Source of the DNA: Dyadobacter crusticola DSM 16708
Lineage (GTDB): Bacteria; Bacteroidota; Bacteroidia; Cytophagales; Spirosomataceae
Direction: 5' to 3'
DNA: 64,000 bases
Assembly (NCBI RefSeq): GCF_000701505.1
Contig: NZ_JNJB01000008.1
Location: 62,001-126,000, forward strand
The translations under genes and the position numbers were made by a program. Under the pieces are notes generated by a model. It did no database searches. It was not told where the DNA came from and saw only the letters and a program-made list of their open reading frames with translations. Every line of letters begins with the position of its first letter. Within the stretch, counting starts at the first letter, position 1. Below are positions 51,476 to 60,151 of the stretch, in pieces.

Positions 51476-52567
51476 ATGTCATTAAGTCCGCGTTTTATCG
51501 CATTCATTTTAGCGTTCCTTATCTCGCTTATAACCACCACCTTTCTTGCGTTTGTGGACGGTGTTTCGAAGGGTATGTTGTTCGTAGTGGCGATTGCCTC
51601 ATTTATTTCCTCCTTCTTCCTTGTATTGTATGCGGTTGACATCCTTGTTTTTAGGGAAGTAAACAAAATGTACCGCACGATACACAAGCTGAAAATGCGC
51701 GATTTCAATATGGCGCCGCGCAAAAAGCTGATCCAGGAATCAAATCCGCTGAAAACGATCAACGATGAAATTTTTGTTTACGTAACCAAAAAACAAAAGG
51801 AGATCGACGAGCTGAAAAAGCTGGAATTGTTCAGAAGGGAGTTTCTAGCCGATGTTTCTCACGAATTTAAAACACCGATTTTCGCCGCCCAGGGATTTAT
51901 CCATACATTGCTCGACGGGGCAATGGAAGACGAAAATGTGCGTGAGCGGTTTCTGAGAAAAGCCGCCAACAATCTCGACAGTCTGGATGTGCTGGTAAAA
52001 GACCTGCTGGTTTTATCACAAATGGAAACCGGCGACATCAAGATGAACCTGCTACCCACCGACATTCGCCAGATGACAATCAACATTTTCGGCCGGCTGG
52101 AACATATAGCAAAATCCAAGAATGTAGCACTGAAAGTAAAACCCGACGAGCTGCCCGAAGTATGGGTAATGGCCGACGCCGACCGGATGGAGCAGGTAAT
52201 GCTCAACCTGATCGAGAATGCGATCAAGTACGGGAATGAAGGCGGGAAAGTTACCGTGCATTTCAGTGAGGGCAAAAAATACATGGAAGTGGCGGTAAGA
52301 GATACCGGTCCTGGTATTCCACATGAACATTTGAACCGTATATTTGAGCGTTTCTATCGGGTAGATAAAAGCCGGAGCAAGGAGATCGGCGGTACCGGTT
52401 TGGGACTGGCGATTGTAAAGCACATCCTGAATGCACATGATACCAAAATCGCAGTCATGTCGAAACCCGATAAGGGAACAACTTTCTCATTTAAACTTGA
52501 AAAAGCCTTCGGTACTACACACGCCGAAGCCGGTGAAGAGGAGATTGCAACGCAGGTGAATTCTTAA
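51476..52567 (+). CDS. PhoR-like sensor histidine kinase
   Basis: 363 residues. Two membrane segments in the first 55 residues (FIAFILAFLISLITTTFLAF, MLFVVAIASFISSFFLVLYAVD) with almost no periplasmic loop between them, so sensing must use the membrane or cytoplasmic linker. HisKA ELFRREFLADVSHEFKTPIF (phospho-His) and ATPase motifs NAIKYGNEGG, DTGPGIP, GGTGLGLAIVKHIL follow. No response regulator is adjacent. ATG 51476 is chosen; the in-frame extension from 51317 runs through the inverted repeat and is not conserved in appearance. The Dabb gene starts 26 bases after the stop. Confidence 0.92.
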   Translation: MSLSPRFIAFILAFLISLITTTFLAFVDGVSKGMLFVVAIASFISSFFLVLYAVDILVFREVNKMYRTIHKLKMRDFNMAPRKKLIQESNPLKTINDEIFVYVTKKQKEIDELKKLELFRREFLADVSHEFKTPIFAAQGFIHTLLDGAMEDENVRERFLRKAANNLDSLDVLVKDLLVLSQMETGDIKMNLLPTDIRQMTINIFGRLEHIAKSKNVALKVKPDELPEVWVMADADRMEQVMLNLIENAIKYGNEGGKVTVHFSEGKKYMEVAVRDTGPGIPHEHLNRIFERFYRVDKSRSKEIGGTGLGLAIVKHILNAHDTKIAVMSKPDKGTTFSFKLEKAFGTTHAEAGEEEIATQVNS

Positions 52568-52593
52568 CATTTCAAATCCATAAACCAACAAGC

Positions 52594-52893
52594 ATGTTTG
52601 TACATAACGTATTTTTCTGGCTGAAAGAAAAAGATAATGCAGCTGCCCGCGAGCAACTGCTGGCAGGTATTAAGTCTCTGGAAGCAATTGAATCTATTGA
52701 ATCCGCTTACATCGGAACCCCGGCCGCTACCCGCCGTCCGGTGATTGACGCCACTTATGATTTTGCCGAAGTCCTCGTTTTTGCTGACGAAGCTGCACAC
52801 GACGTGTACCAGGTTCACCCGCTCCACAAGAAGTTTGTAGAAGAGAACTCGCACCTCTGGGAGCGCGTGCTTATCTACGATGTAGAGGCATAA
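52594..52893 (+). CDS. Dabb-family (stress-responsive A/B barrel) protein
   Basis: 99 residues, a dimeric alpha/beta barrel. MFVHNVFFWLKEKDNAAAREQLLAGIKSL, VIDATYDFAEVLVFADEAAHDVYQVHPLHKKFVEEN, LWERVLIYDVEA carry the usual His-containing N-terminal strand and the HPLHKKFV motif. Family members include stress-induced and polyketide cyclase-like enzymes; this one is unassigned. It lies 26 bases after the PhoR-like kinase and may be co-transcribed. The gene ends just before the DnaA-box cluster; a poor match to the box (TTATCTACG) falls inside its last codons. Confidence 0.88.
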   Translation: MFVHNVFFWLKEKDNAAAREQLLAGIKSLEAIESIESAYIGTPAATRRPVIDATYDFAEVLVFADEAAHDVYQVHPLHKKFVEENSHLWERVLIYDVEA

Positions 52894-52905
52894 GAGAATG
52901 CAAAC

Positions 52906-53020
52906 ATTTGTTAACAAGTTATCCACAGTAACGATGTGGATAACTTGTTAACAAATCCACATTAATCGCATTTACAATACATTGACCTGCATTTACGAGT
53001 TATCTACACTGTGGATAACT
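52906..53020. other. DnaA-box cluster, candidate oriC or DnaA-regulated locus
   Basis: Four DnaA-box-like sites: TTATCCACA (52919-52927, +), TTATCCACA on the minus strand (52935-52943), TTATCTACA (53000-53008, +; one change) and TTATCCACA on the minus strand (53010-53018). The first two sit in a perfect inverted repeat with 22-base arms (52906-52927 and 52935-52956), separated by GTAACGA. The last two form another inverted repeat (11-base arms with one mismatch). Between them is a moderately A/T-rich stretch (52957-52997). The region lies between the Dabb gene and a small lipoprotein gene. Confidence 0.55.
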
Positions 53021-53021
53021 C

Positions 53022-53055
53022 CCCTTCGTCCATCCTCCCTTCCTCCATTACTCCC
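53022..53055 (-). repeat. Purine-rich dispersed repeat, copy E
   Basis: On the minus strand it contains GGAGTAATGGAGGAAGGG and then AGGATGGACGAAGGGG, aligned with copy D over about 34 bases. It begins two bases after the last DnaA-box pair. Confidence 0.65.
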
Positions 53056-53118
53056 AAAGAGAGGCACTATTATTCCCGCCAGATCGTTTTATAAACATCA
53101 CGAAAACGAATTCAGGCC

Positions 53119-53418
53119 ATGAAGACAAATAGATTTCTGCTGCCGGTTATCGTAACGATTTTCGCAGCAATCAGTATTTCATCGTGTACATACAGGTCAG
53201 CGTATAATCCTGGTTATGATTACGGTTACAGGTACCACAGACACTATTATGCGCCGCCTCCACCACCCAGGGTTATCGTAGTTAAACCAGCACCACGTCG
53301 AGTTATACGGGCTGACCGTTACCATTCCAGCAGGAGCTACGACCGGAATTACAGACGTCAATACAACCGCGGCAACCATTACGGGCATGGAAATCGCAGC
53401 AGCCGTGGTCCAAGATAA
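53119..53418 (+). CDS. Small basic Tyr/His/Arg-rich lipoprotein
   Basis: 99 residues with a lipoprotein signal (MKTNRFLLPVIVTIFAAISISSC, lipobox ISSC, Cys23). The mature part is low-complexity: YNPGYDYGYRYHRHYYAPPPPPRV, PAPRRVIRADRYHSSRSYDR, NYRRQYNRGNHYGHGNRSSR. Such Tyr/Arg/His-rich lipoproteins occur in many Bacteroidota and may bind metals, nucleic acid or polyanionic surfaces, but no role is known and I do not recognise a family. It ends with a strong terminator. A standalone gene between the DnaA-box cluster and a sodium symporter gene. Confidence 0.68.
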   Translation: MKTNRFLLPVIVTIFAAISISSCTYRSAYNPGYDYGYRYHRHYYAPPPPPRVIVVKPAPRRVIRADRYHSSRSYDRNYRRQYNRGNHYGHGNRSSRGPR

Positions 53419-53445
53419 TACACCAGACTTCTCGTATCAGATAAG

Positions 53446-53475
53446 AAAAGGACGATCGCTGTGATCGTCCTTTTT
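53446..53475 (+). terminator. Terminator after the small lipoprotein gene
   Basis: AAAAGGACGATC and GATCGTCCTTTT form a perfect 12-bp stem with a 5-base loop (GCTGT), ending in five T residues. Confidence 0.9.
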
Positions 53476-53582
53476 GTTGCTAGTAAAGAATGGATCACCT
53501 TGTTTTTATCAAAGTACTTGCATAATCAACCTTTCGAGTTTTTGTTTGTAAAATTTTATATCGCAAAGCGACTTACTTACAA

Positions 53583-54977
53583 ATGCTTGTTTTCGCCATT
53601 CTCGCCTATTTATTGGCAAATCTCGGAATCGGGCTGTGGGCTTCCCGGCGTATTTCAACTACGCAGGACTTTGTACTGGCAGGCAGGCGGCTGCCGCTGG
53701 TGCTGGCAGCTTCGGCTACTTTCGCGACCTGGTTTGGCTCCGAAACAATCATGGGCGCGCCAAATGAGTTTGTAAAGCACGGTTTGCTCGGCGTTATAGA
53801 GGACCCTTTTGGTGCAGCGCTTTGCCTGCTGCTGGTCGGATTGTTTTTCGCGCGCCGCTTTTATGAAATGAACATTATCACGTTTTGTGATTTTTTCAAA
53901 ATACGGTACGGAAGAAAAGCAGAGCTGTTATCCGCCATCCTGATTATTCCCTCCTATTTCAGCTGGATTGCCGCGCAGTTGCTGGCAATGGGATTTGTAT
54001 TGAATGTAGTGCTGGGCTGGCCGCTTACCACCTGCATTATTGGCAGCTCTTTCGTTGTGATCATTTATACGATCTGGGGCGGAATGTGGTCCGTATCGAT
54101 CACGGACTTCTTTCAAACGATCATGATCATTTGCGGACTGATCGCCGTGGCGGTTGTGCTCTATCAGAAGGTTGGCGGCTTTCAGCCGTTGATCAATGCA
54201 GTTCCCGAAGGATTTTTCAGGATATATCCGGAGTTTACTTTCAAAGGCTACGTGGAGTACTTTGCTGCCTGGATCACGATCGGGCTCGGTTCTATTCCTC
54301 AGCAGGATGTTTTTCAAAGGGTTATGTCAGCAAAAACAGCGAAAATTTCTGTTCAAGCCACATTACTTTCTTCGCTCATGTACGTCACAGTTGCGCTGGT
54401 CCCGTTATTTATTGGTTTATGCGGCAATTATCTTTATCCCGGGGGCGACACGAATGATCAGCTGGTTATCCCCAAAATGGTATTAAAACACATGGGACTT
54501 CCATTGCAGATTGTGTTCTTCGGCGCACTGGTGTCCGCTATCCTGAGCACCACCAGCAGCGCGATTATGGCACCGGCGGTAGTTTTGGGAGAGAATATTT
54601 TTAAGTTTTTCAAACCGGAACTGACGGACAGGGAGCTGCTTAGGATTATCCGCGTGGGAATTGTTGTGATCACTTCGATTTGCATTGTCCTCGCTGTGAC
54701 GCGTGAAAGTATCTTCGAGCTCGTCGCTGAATCTTCCGCTTTTAGCCTGGTCTGCCTGTTTGTTCCGCTCGCCGCGGGAGTATACTGGAAAGCCACCAAC
54801 GAAATGGGTTGCCTGCTGTCAATGGTAGCCGGACTAGTCGTCTGGATTACCTGTGAGTTTCTGAACACCGAATACCCCGCGCTGATATACGGTTTGCTGG
54901 CCAGTTTGCTGGGAATGATACTGGGTATAATCCTCGAAAGACTATACCCAGATCAGCTTTGGCTGCGTGCTAAATAA
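53583..54977 (+). CDS. Sodium:solute symporter (SSS) family protein
   Basis: 464 residues with about 12-13 membrane helices. Family marks are GRRLPLVLAASATFATWFGSETIMGAP near the N terminus, AWITIGLGSIPQQDVFQRVMSAKT, LVSAILSTTSSAIMAPAVVLGENI, and the LeuT-fold sodium-site Ser/Thr residues in STTSS. Substrates of such transporters include sugars, proline, choline and pantothenate; with no linked catabolic genes the substrate is unknown. It converges with, and overlaps by eight bases, the minus-strand SDR pseudogene. Confidence 0.9.
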   Translation: MLVFAILAYLLANLGIGLWASRRISTTQDFVLAGRRLPLVLAASATFATWFGSETIMGAPNEFVKHGLLGVIEDPFGAALCLLLVGLFFARRFYEMNIITFCDFFKIRYGRKAELLSAILIIPSYFSWIAAQLLAMGFVLNVVLGWPLTTCIIGSSFVVIIYTIWGGMWSVSITDFFQTIMIICGLIAVAVVLYQKVGGFQPLINAVPEGFFRIYPEFTFKGYVEYFAAWITIGLGSIPQQDVFQRVMSAKTAKISVQATLLSSLMYVTVALVPLFIGLCGNYLYPGGDTNDQLVIPKMVLKHMGLPLQIVFFGALVSAILSTTSSAIMAPAVVLGENIFKFFKPELTDRELLRIIRVGIVVITSICIVLAVTRESIFELVAESSAFSLVCLFVPLAAGVYWKATNEMGCLLSMVAGLVVWITCEFLNTEYPALIYGLLASLLGMILGIILERLYPDQLWLRAK

Positions 54978-55765
54978 TGAACTTCGCGACACCGCCGTCC
55001 ACTTTCAGCGCCGATCCGTTAGTGCCGGAAGATAATGGGCTCGCCACGTAAGTTACGAGGTTAGCAATTTCTTCCACGGTTGCAAATCTTTGCAGCAACG
55101 ACGTTGGACGTGCTGTCTTGAAGAAGTCAGTTTCAGCCTCCTCCGGCGATTGGTTGTTTGCCTCACCAAGCTGTTTTACGAAATCGGCCACACCTTCGGA
55201 CTTTGTGGGGCCTGGCATAACCGTATTCACAGTCACATTGGTACCTTTTGTCAGCTCAGCAAGCCCGCGACTGACGGCGAGCTGCGCCGTTTTAGTTGTT
55301 CCGTAATGGATCATTTCTTCCGGAATATTCACCGCAGATTCACTGGAAATAAAGATGATGCGACCCCAGTTTTTAGCAAGCATTTGAGGCAGAAAGTGAC
55401 GCGACAGCCTCACACCGCTCATTACATTCACCTCAAAAAACCTAAACCAATCCTCATCTGTAATATCGGTAAATGGTTTTGGTTCAAAAATCCCTGCATT
55501 GTTCACCAGAATATCTATTTCAGGTAAGTTTTCCAGCAGCGCCTGTATTTGTTGCGCATTAGAGAAATCAGCTGCGATACCGGATATCGAAGCACCGGGG
55601 AAAGCCGCTTGCAGTTTTTGCGACTACCTCATTTACTTTTCCTTCCGAGCGCCCATTGATGATCACACTCGCGCCTTCTTTGGCGAGGCTACTTGCAATT
55701 GCATACCCTATTCCCTGCGTCGAACCGCTGACGAACGCAGTCTTTCCGTTAAGTTGTAAATCCAT
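54970..55765 (-). pseudogene. Frameshifted short-chain dehydrogenase/reductase
   Basis: A single SDR gene broken by a frameshift. The N-terminal part (55568-55765) has the cofactor motif AFVSGSTQGIGYAIASSLAK; the C-terminal part (54970-55506 and upstream in another frame) has NAG, SSES and the catalytic YxxxK (HYGTTKTAQLAVSRG), plus VTVNTVMPGPTKSEG. Joining them needs the removal of one A from the homopolymer AAAAA on the minus strand (plus-strand TTTTT at 55615-55619); then the frames connect through KLQAAFPGASISGIAADFSN. As written the product would stop early. Either a sequencing error in a homopolymer or a true mutation. Likely a 3-oxoacyl-reductase-like enzyme. Confidence 0.85.
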
Positions 55766-55871
55766 AATTTTTTAGTATTATTCAAAGAAAAACCGCCCTG
55801 CCCGGCAACTATAAAGCAGTCCGGGTACATAGAGGCGATTTGATAACAACCTATACCAAGAAAATGTCCGC

Positions 55872-56750
55872 ATGAAAAAACTTTATCTTCTCCTCTTTCT
55901 GCTTTTTCCAGTGATTTCTTACGCGCAAGAGCCAAGAATCCTGATTGTTACCGCACATCCTGACGATGAAACGATGTTTCCGGTCACTGTTTTCAAAACT
56001 ACCCGCGAACTGAAAGGTTCTGCTGATCTTGCATTGATCACCGACGCTTCCGGCGGCTACAATGGACTGGTTGCTTCCAGCTACTATGGATTGAATATGG
56101 TCGACTCAGTTACCGGAAGGAAGCATTTGCCATTGATCCGGAAAAAGGAGATCATGGCTTCGGGCGAGATCCTGGGCATTGGCAACTTCTTCTTCTTCGA
56201 TCAGCGCGATGATTACTATAACAAGGACGAAAAACCTTATCTCGAAGGTAAAAACTGGGATATCAAATACATTGAAAAACGCCTGGACCAGATTCTGCTG
56301 CAAGGTAATTACGACTTCATTTTCTGTTTGATCCCGCACGAGGGGCAGCATGCACATCACAAAACCGCCTCAATCAGCGCGATTCGCGCAGTGCAACGAT
56401 TTAAAGGCGCTAAAAAGCCGATTGTACTGGGAGCACAATCCCAGAATAAAGGATATACATTCAAATTCTCGGGGCTGGCAGGTTATCCCGAAACAAATAT
56501 CTTGTCCGGTGCGCCAGTTTTCGAGTTCGACAGGTCTGCGAGCTTTGGAGAAGATAATAAACACAGCTACATGATAGTCGCTGACTGGGTTAAAGCTGCG
56601 CATAAATCTCAGAGCGGCGATATGAACCAGGCAATGCACCGTGGCGACCTGGAAACATTCTGGTATTTTTCAATAAACGGAGATGCCGGCGTTGCGAAAA
56701 CCAAAGCATTCTTCGACGCCATCAACAATGCCGGTTTTTCTAAAAAGTGA
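55872..56750 (+). CDS. PIG-L-family deacetylase (LmbE-like)
   Basis: 292 residues with a signal peptide (MKKLYLLLFLLFPVISYAQ). The zinc-binding motif is AHPDDE at residues 28-33, followed by LALITDASGGYNG, and the second metal motif is in LIPHEGQHAHHKTASISAIRAV. Relatives remove N-acetyl groups from GlcNAc-type sugars or mycothiol/bacillithiol precursors. With a signal peptide it probably acts in the periplasm on an amino-sugar glycan (inference). Its 3' end faces the glycan operon on the minus strand, with two bases between stops. Confidence 0.9.
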   Translation: MKKLYLLLFLLFPVISYAQEPRILIVTAHPDDETMFPVTVFKTTRELKGSADLALITDASGGYNGLVASSYYGLNMVDSVTGRKHLPLIRKKEIMASGEILGIGNFFFFDQRDDYYNKDEKPYLEGKNWDIKYIEKRLDQILLQGNYDFIFCLIPHEGQHAHHKTASISAIRAVQRFKGAKKPIVLGAQSQNKGYTFKFSGLAGYPETNILSGAPVFEFDRSASFGEDNKHSYMIVADWVKAAHKSQSGDMNQAMHRGDLETFWYFSINGDAGVAKTKAFFDAINNAGFSKK

Positions 56751-56752
56751 CA

Positions 56753-57520
56753 TCAGCGTGCCCGCATTGCCATAAACAAGGAGCTGCCGAAAGGAGCCTT
56801 ACCCAGCAGTGCAGACTCCGTTTTGGTGACAGTACGCAGAATGGAATTGATCAGATCACCCGGATATTTGACATCAGAATCAACTTCATCGACATTGATT
56901 GCCTTCGATTTGATCTGGTACTTCTGCCATTGACGCACAGCCAGAATAGGTAAGGAAAGCAGAAAAGGCCAGTAGGTATTGTGCGCAATTTTCAATCCGG
57001 CAGCTTTGCTGTATTTTTCGAAATCAGAGATTGTAAATCTCCGCTGGCTTCCTACTGCCAGGTCGTGAATGCCTGAAAAAGCCTCAAATGCGTGAATATT
57101 GATCAGTACAAGTCCATTTACCCGCAACCGTGACCTGAAATTTTGCAATGCATTGACAATCTCTTCATCCGAAAGAAAATACAGCGCATCGTTGCAGCAT
57201 ATCACGTCAAATGTTTCGCCTGGTTGAAACGAATGCACATTTCTTAAATCTCCGAAACTTACATTCAGCTTTCGCTCGCCTGCAAAGTCGATCGCGTGCC
57301 GGGAATAGTCAAAACCTGTTAAATCATGGTAACCATTTTCTCGCAAAAACGACAGCAGTCCGCCGGTACCACAAGCCGCATCAAGGATTTCTACCGACTT
57401 ATTCTCTTGGCCAAATTGCTTTTGAATCTGGCTTAAAACGCGCCCATGTAAGATCTGGTACCACCAAAGCTGCTTTTCAACTTCATACATGCGCTGATAT
57501 TCCAGGCGGTTATCGATCAT
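56753..57520 (-). CDS. Class I SAM-dependent methyltransferase
   Basis: 255 residues. A Rossmann-like methyltransferase domain with VEILDAACGTGGLLSFLRENG, LTGFDYSRHAIDFAGER, LNVSFGDLRNV and FDVICCNDALYFLSDEEIV, followed by a C-terminal tail of amphipathic helices (FEKYSKAAGLKIAHNTYWPFLLSLPILAVRQWQ). Its start overlaps the stop of the GT2 gene by four bases (57517-57520). As the last gene of the amino-sugar/glycan operon it may methylate the sugar or lipid carrier. Substrate unknown. Confidence 0.88.
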   Translation of the reverse strand: MIDNRLEYQRMYEVEKQLWWYQILHGRVLSQIQKQFGQENKSVEILDAACGTGGLLSFLRENGYHDLTGFDYSRHAIDFAGERKLNVSFGDLRNVHSFQPGETFDVICCNDALYFLSDEEIVNALQNFRSRLRVNGLVLINIHAFEAFSGIHDLAVGSQRRFTISDFEKYSKAAGLKIAHNTYWPFLLSLPILAVRQWQKYQIKSKAINVDEVDSDVKYPGDLINSILRTVTKTESALLGKAPFGSSLFMAMRAR

Positions 57521-58437
57521 ACCGGCTCCTCGCTGTTATATTTGATCACGTACTGCGGCTGCCCGCTTTGTGCCATGAAGCTCTTACCTATATATTCTCC
57601 CAAAACACTCAGCAGCGTGCATTGTATCCCGCCGATGAAGATGAAAGTCGCGGTGACTACCTGCCAGCCTTTCGGGTCAGGCCCGATCAGCCATTGAATG
57701 GTCAGAAACAATAAAAGGAAGAAACCTAATGCAAATAACCCAACCCCGATGGGCATAAAAAGCCGGATCGGAAGGGATGAATAACAAAACAGGATATTCA
57801 GGAAAAGTGAAATGAGCTTTTGCCAGTTGTAGTTAGAAACGCCTTCCTCCCGCTTTAAATGCGCTACCTGCACAGTCCCGATGTTCCGGGTAATCCTGAA
57901 AATCAGTCCGTCAATGTAGGGATATGGACCCTGGTACTTGATAATTTCCCGCACGACTTCTCGCCGGATCAGCTTGAAGCTCGACAGGTAAAGATCCTTG
58001 GGTTTGTTGAGCAAATAGCTGGTCAGCCAGTTCACCAACCTGCTTCCCAGGTTACGGCTCATCGAATGCTGTTTTTTAGAATAATAGGTATAAACGACAT
58101 CGTGATTCCCGTTTTCAGCTACCTCTATCAATTTCAATATCTCTTCCGGCGGGTTCTGAAAATCGTCGTCGATCATGACGCAATATTCTCCGTAAGCCCA
58201 GTTGAGCCCACACATCACTGCATTGAACTCCCCATAATTACGGCGAAGCGAAATGAACCGCACGTTGGTAAATGCATCAGCAAGCTGCAGGCAGACTGCT
58301 TCTGACTTGTCCCGGCTGCAATCATTGACCAAAACAATCTCAAAAGTGACCTCAGAAAGTGCCTGTTGCAATTTATCCACCAGCGGCCTCAGGGTTTTCT
58401 CGCTGTTGTACACTGGAATAATAACAGACAATTTCAT
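57517..58437 (-). CDS. GT2-family glycosyltransferase (DPM1/ArnC-like)
   Basis: 306 residues. N-terminal GT2 domain ([75 protein letters not shown]) and two C-terminal membrane helices ([20 protein letters not shown] and [20 protein letters not shown]). The combination matches polyprenyl-phosphate glycosyltransferases of the GtrB/ArnC type, which load a sugar onto undecaprenyl phosphate. It overlaps the aminotransferase gene upstream (58434-58437) and the methyltransferase gene downstream, each by four bases. Probable substrate: the TDP-amino-sugar made by the two upstream genes (inference). Confidence 0.92.
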   Translation of the reverse strand: MKLSVIIPVYNSEKTLRPLVDKLQQALSEVTFEIVLVNDCSRDKSEAVCLQLADAFTNVRFISLRRNYGEFNAVMCGLNWAYGEYCVMIDDDFQNPPEEILKLIEVAENGNHDVVYTYYSKKQHSMSRNLGSRLVNWLTSYLLNKPKDLYLSSFKLIRREVVREIIKYQGPYPYIDGLIFRITRNIGTVQVAHLKREEGVSNYNWQKLISLFLNILFCYSSLPIRLFMPIGVGLFALGFFLLLFLTIQWLIGPDPKGWQVVTATFIFIGGIQCTLLSVLGEYIGKSFMAQSGQPQYVIKYNSEEPV

Positions 58438-59531
58438 AAATGGAACGTGAATTGATTGATAGTTTCGATGATGTAAGTTACCTCGTCCTCTTTGAGTACA
58501 GGATTAAGCGGCAAGCTGATTACCTCACGGTGAATTTGCTCGGTAATGGGAAAACTCAGATGGTTTAAAGACTCATAAGCCTGCTGTTTGTGGATCGGCA
58601 AGGGATAATGAACGTTGGTCTGTATATTTTTTGAATCCAGGTACGAAATCAATGCCTGCCGCTGCCGGTGCCGTACTACAAACAAATGCCAGGAATCTTC
58701 CTGGATGCGGTCTGCCGGAGGCAGGGTAAGACCTTCCAAATTGATTTCTTCCAGGTACCTTTTAGCGATCTGCCGCCTTGTTGTATTTTCTGCATCCAGA
58801 TAAGGCAGCTTCACGTTGAGGATAGCGGCCTGCATTTCGTCCAGTCGGCTGTTCACGCCTTGATAATCATTCTTATAGCGTTGCAAAGACCCGTAATTGC
58901 GCAGGTACCTGATCTTTTCGGCAAGATTTGCGTCTGACGTTACTACTGCGCCGGCATCGCCCAGAGCGCCCAAATTTTTAGTAGGATAAAAACTGAATGC
59001 AGTTGCGTGCGCTATCCCGCCCGATTTTTTATGCTGATAATAAGTACCGTGAGCCTGGGCTGCGTCGGTAATCACTTTCAGGTTATACTTTTCGGCCAGT
59101 TGCATGATCGGGTCCATTTCACAGCTTCTTCCGTAGAGGTCAACTGTGATGATCGCCTTTGTCTCTGAAGTTATTGCCGCTTCGATCAAAGCTGGATCCA
59201 GCAACATAGTCTGCCAGTCGGGCTCCACGAAAACAGGTTTCAGGTGAAGGTAGCTGAGCGGCAATACAGACGCGATGTAAGTATTGGCAGGGACGATTAC
59301 CTCACTGCCAGGCGGAAAATCGAAACCTTTCAATATCAGTGTAATGGCATCCAGCCCGTTTGCTACTCCTACGCAATGCTGCGCTTCGCAATAACCGGCA
59401 AAAGCTTCTTCAAATGCTTTAAGCTCATTGCCAAGAATATACCAGCCAGACCTGATCACGCGCAAGGAGGCCTCTTCAATCGCTTTGATATAAGGCGCAT
59501 TGACCAGGTTTAAGTCCAGGAAAGGGATCAT
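58434..59531 (-). CDS. DegT/DnrJ/EryC1/StrS-family sugar aminotransferase (FdtB/QdtB-like)
   Basis: 365 residues. [98 protein letters not shown] and [21 protein letters not shown] (PLP-binding Lys) are all present, along with [27 protein letters not shown]. With the cupin isomerase upstream it should form TDP-3-amino-3,6-dideoxyhexose (Fucp3N or Quip3N). ATG 59531 is used; a longer in-frame extension to 59648 overlaps the cupin gene more and lacks similarity to the family. Start and stop overlap the neighbours by four bases. Confidence 0.92.
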   Translation of the reverse strand: MIPFLDLNLVNAPYIKAIEEASLRVIRSGWYILGNELKAFEEAFAGYCEAQHCVGVANGLDAITLILKGFDFPPGSEVIVPANTYIASVLPLSYLHLKPVFVEPDWQTMLLDPALIEAAITSETKAIITVDLYGRSCEMDPIMQLAEKYNLKVITDAAQAHGTYYQHKKSGGIAHATAFSFYPTKNLGALGDAGAVVTSDANLAEKIRYLRNYGSLQRYKNDYQGVNSRLDEMQAAILNVKLPYLDAENTTRRQIAKRYLEEINLEGLTLPPADRIQEDSWHLFVVRHRQRQALISYLDSKNIQTNVHYPLPIHKQQAYESLNHLSFPITEQIHREVISLPLNPVLKEDEVTYIIETINQFTFHL

Positions 59532-59914
59532 TGGGTGAGCAGCTGTTTCAGAACGTAGGGTTCGTCGATATAATCCGCCTTGTCGTAGTACTCGTTGGAA
59601 AGCACCAGCAGAATCGCGTCGGCAGAGAATGTATCCATGGTGTGCCAATCCCGGGGTTCGAGGATGAGGCAGGTAGAAGGATTATCCAGCGTGAAATATT
59701 CCTCCGTTTCCCCGTTGTTGGAGTACACCCGGCAGCTTCCGTGAATGCAGATCAACGCATTCCAGGTTTTATGGTGCCTGTGCCCGCCACGTGCTGAGTC
59801 TCCCGTACCATAGATATAGAACACGCGCTTAATAGTCCCGGGGATAATCTTCTCGAAGACGGTCAGATTACCCGAATCGGTATTGAAAGTATCTAAAGTA
59901 ATTAATACCGGCAT
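59528..59914 (-). CDS. TDP-4-oxo-6-deoxyhexose 3,4-ketoisomerase (FdtA/QdtA cupin)
   Basis: 128 residues, a single cupin domain of the FdtA/QdtA/WxcM-C type: [23 protein letters not shown], with the paired His used in the active site, and [19 protein letters not shown]. These enzymes isomerise TDP-4-oxo-6-deoxyglucose to the 3-oxo sugar, the substrate of the downstream aminotransferase. It is the first gene of a four-gene minus-strand operon with 4-base overlaps. The TDP-glucose pathway genes (rml) are not in this window. A near -7 element (CAAAAATA on the plus strand at 60001-60008) precedes it. Confidence 0.9.
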   Translation of the reverse strand: MPVLITLDTFNTDSGNLTVFEKIIPGTIKRVFYIYGTGDSARGGHRHHKTWNALICIHGSCRVYSNNGETEEYFTLDNPSTCLILEPRDWHTMDTFSADAILLVLSNEYYDKADYIDEPYVLKQLLTQ

Positions 59915-60000
59915 ATAAAATCTCCTGTTAGGAAGCGGCTTACGCCATTTGAGTTTGTATAGCGAAAAACAAGACCAAGGCTCACGCTCCCTTGAAAATA

Positions 60001-60008
60001 CAAAAATA
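60001..60008 (-). promoter_or_regulatory. Possible -7 element for the amino-sugar operon
   Basis: On the minus strand it reads TATTTTTG, an exact TAnnTTTG match; no convincing -33 element. It would leave a leader of about 85 bases before fdtA-like. Confidence 0.35.
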
Positions 60009-60151
60009 TTCCTGACATAAAAAAGACGGTGAGCGGACGGACTTGGTGGATTATTTTATAACGATTTGGTTACAAGTCCAAGACAACAAAAGCCCGGACA
60101 TTCTTAATAGATTCTTAATCAAATGTTTACAAATATTAAACAATCAAAAGA

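Noticed and set aside
52871..52879. TTATCTACG near the end of the Dabb gene as a fifth DnaA box
   Set aside because: It differs from TTATCCACA at two positions, including the last base, and lies inside coding sequence.
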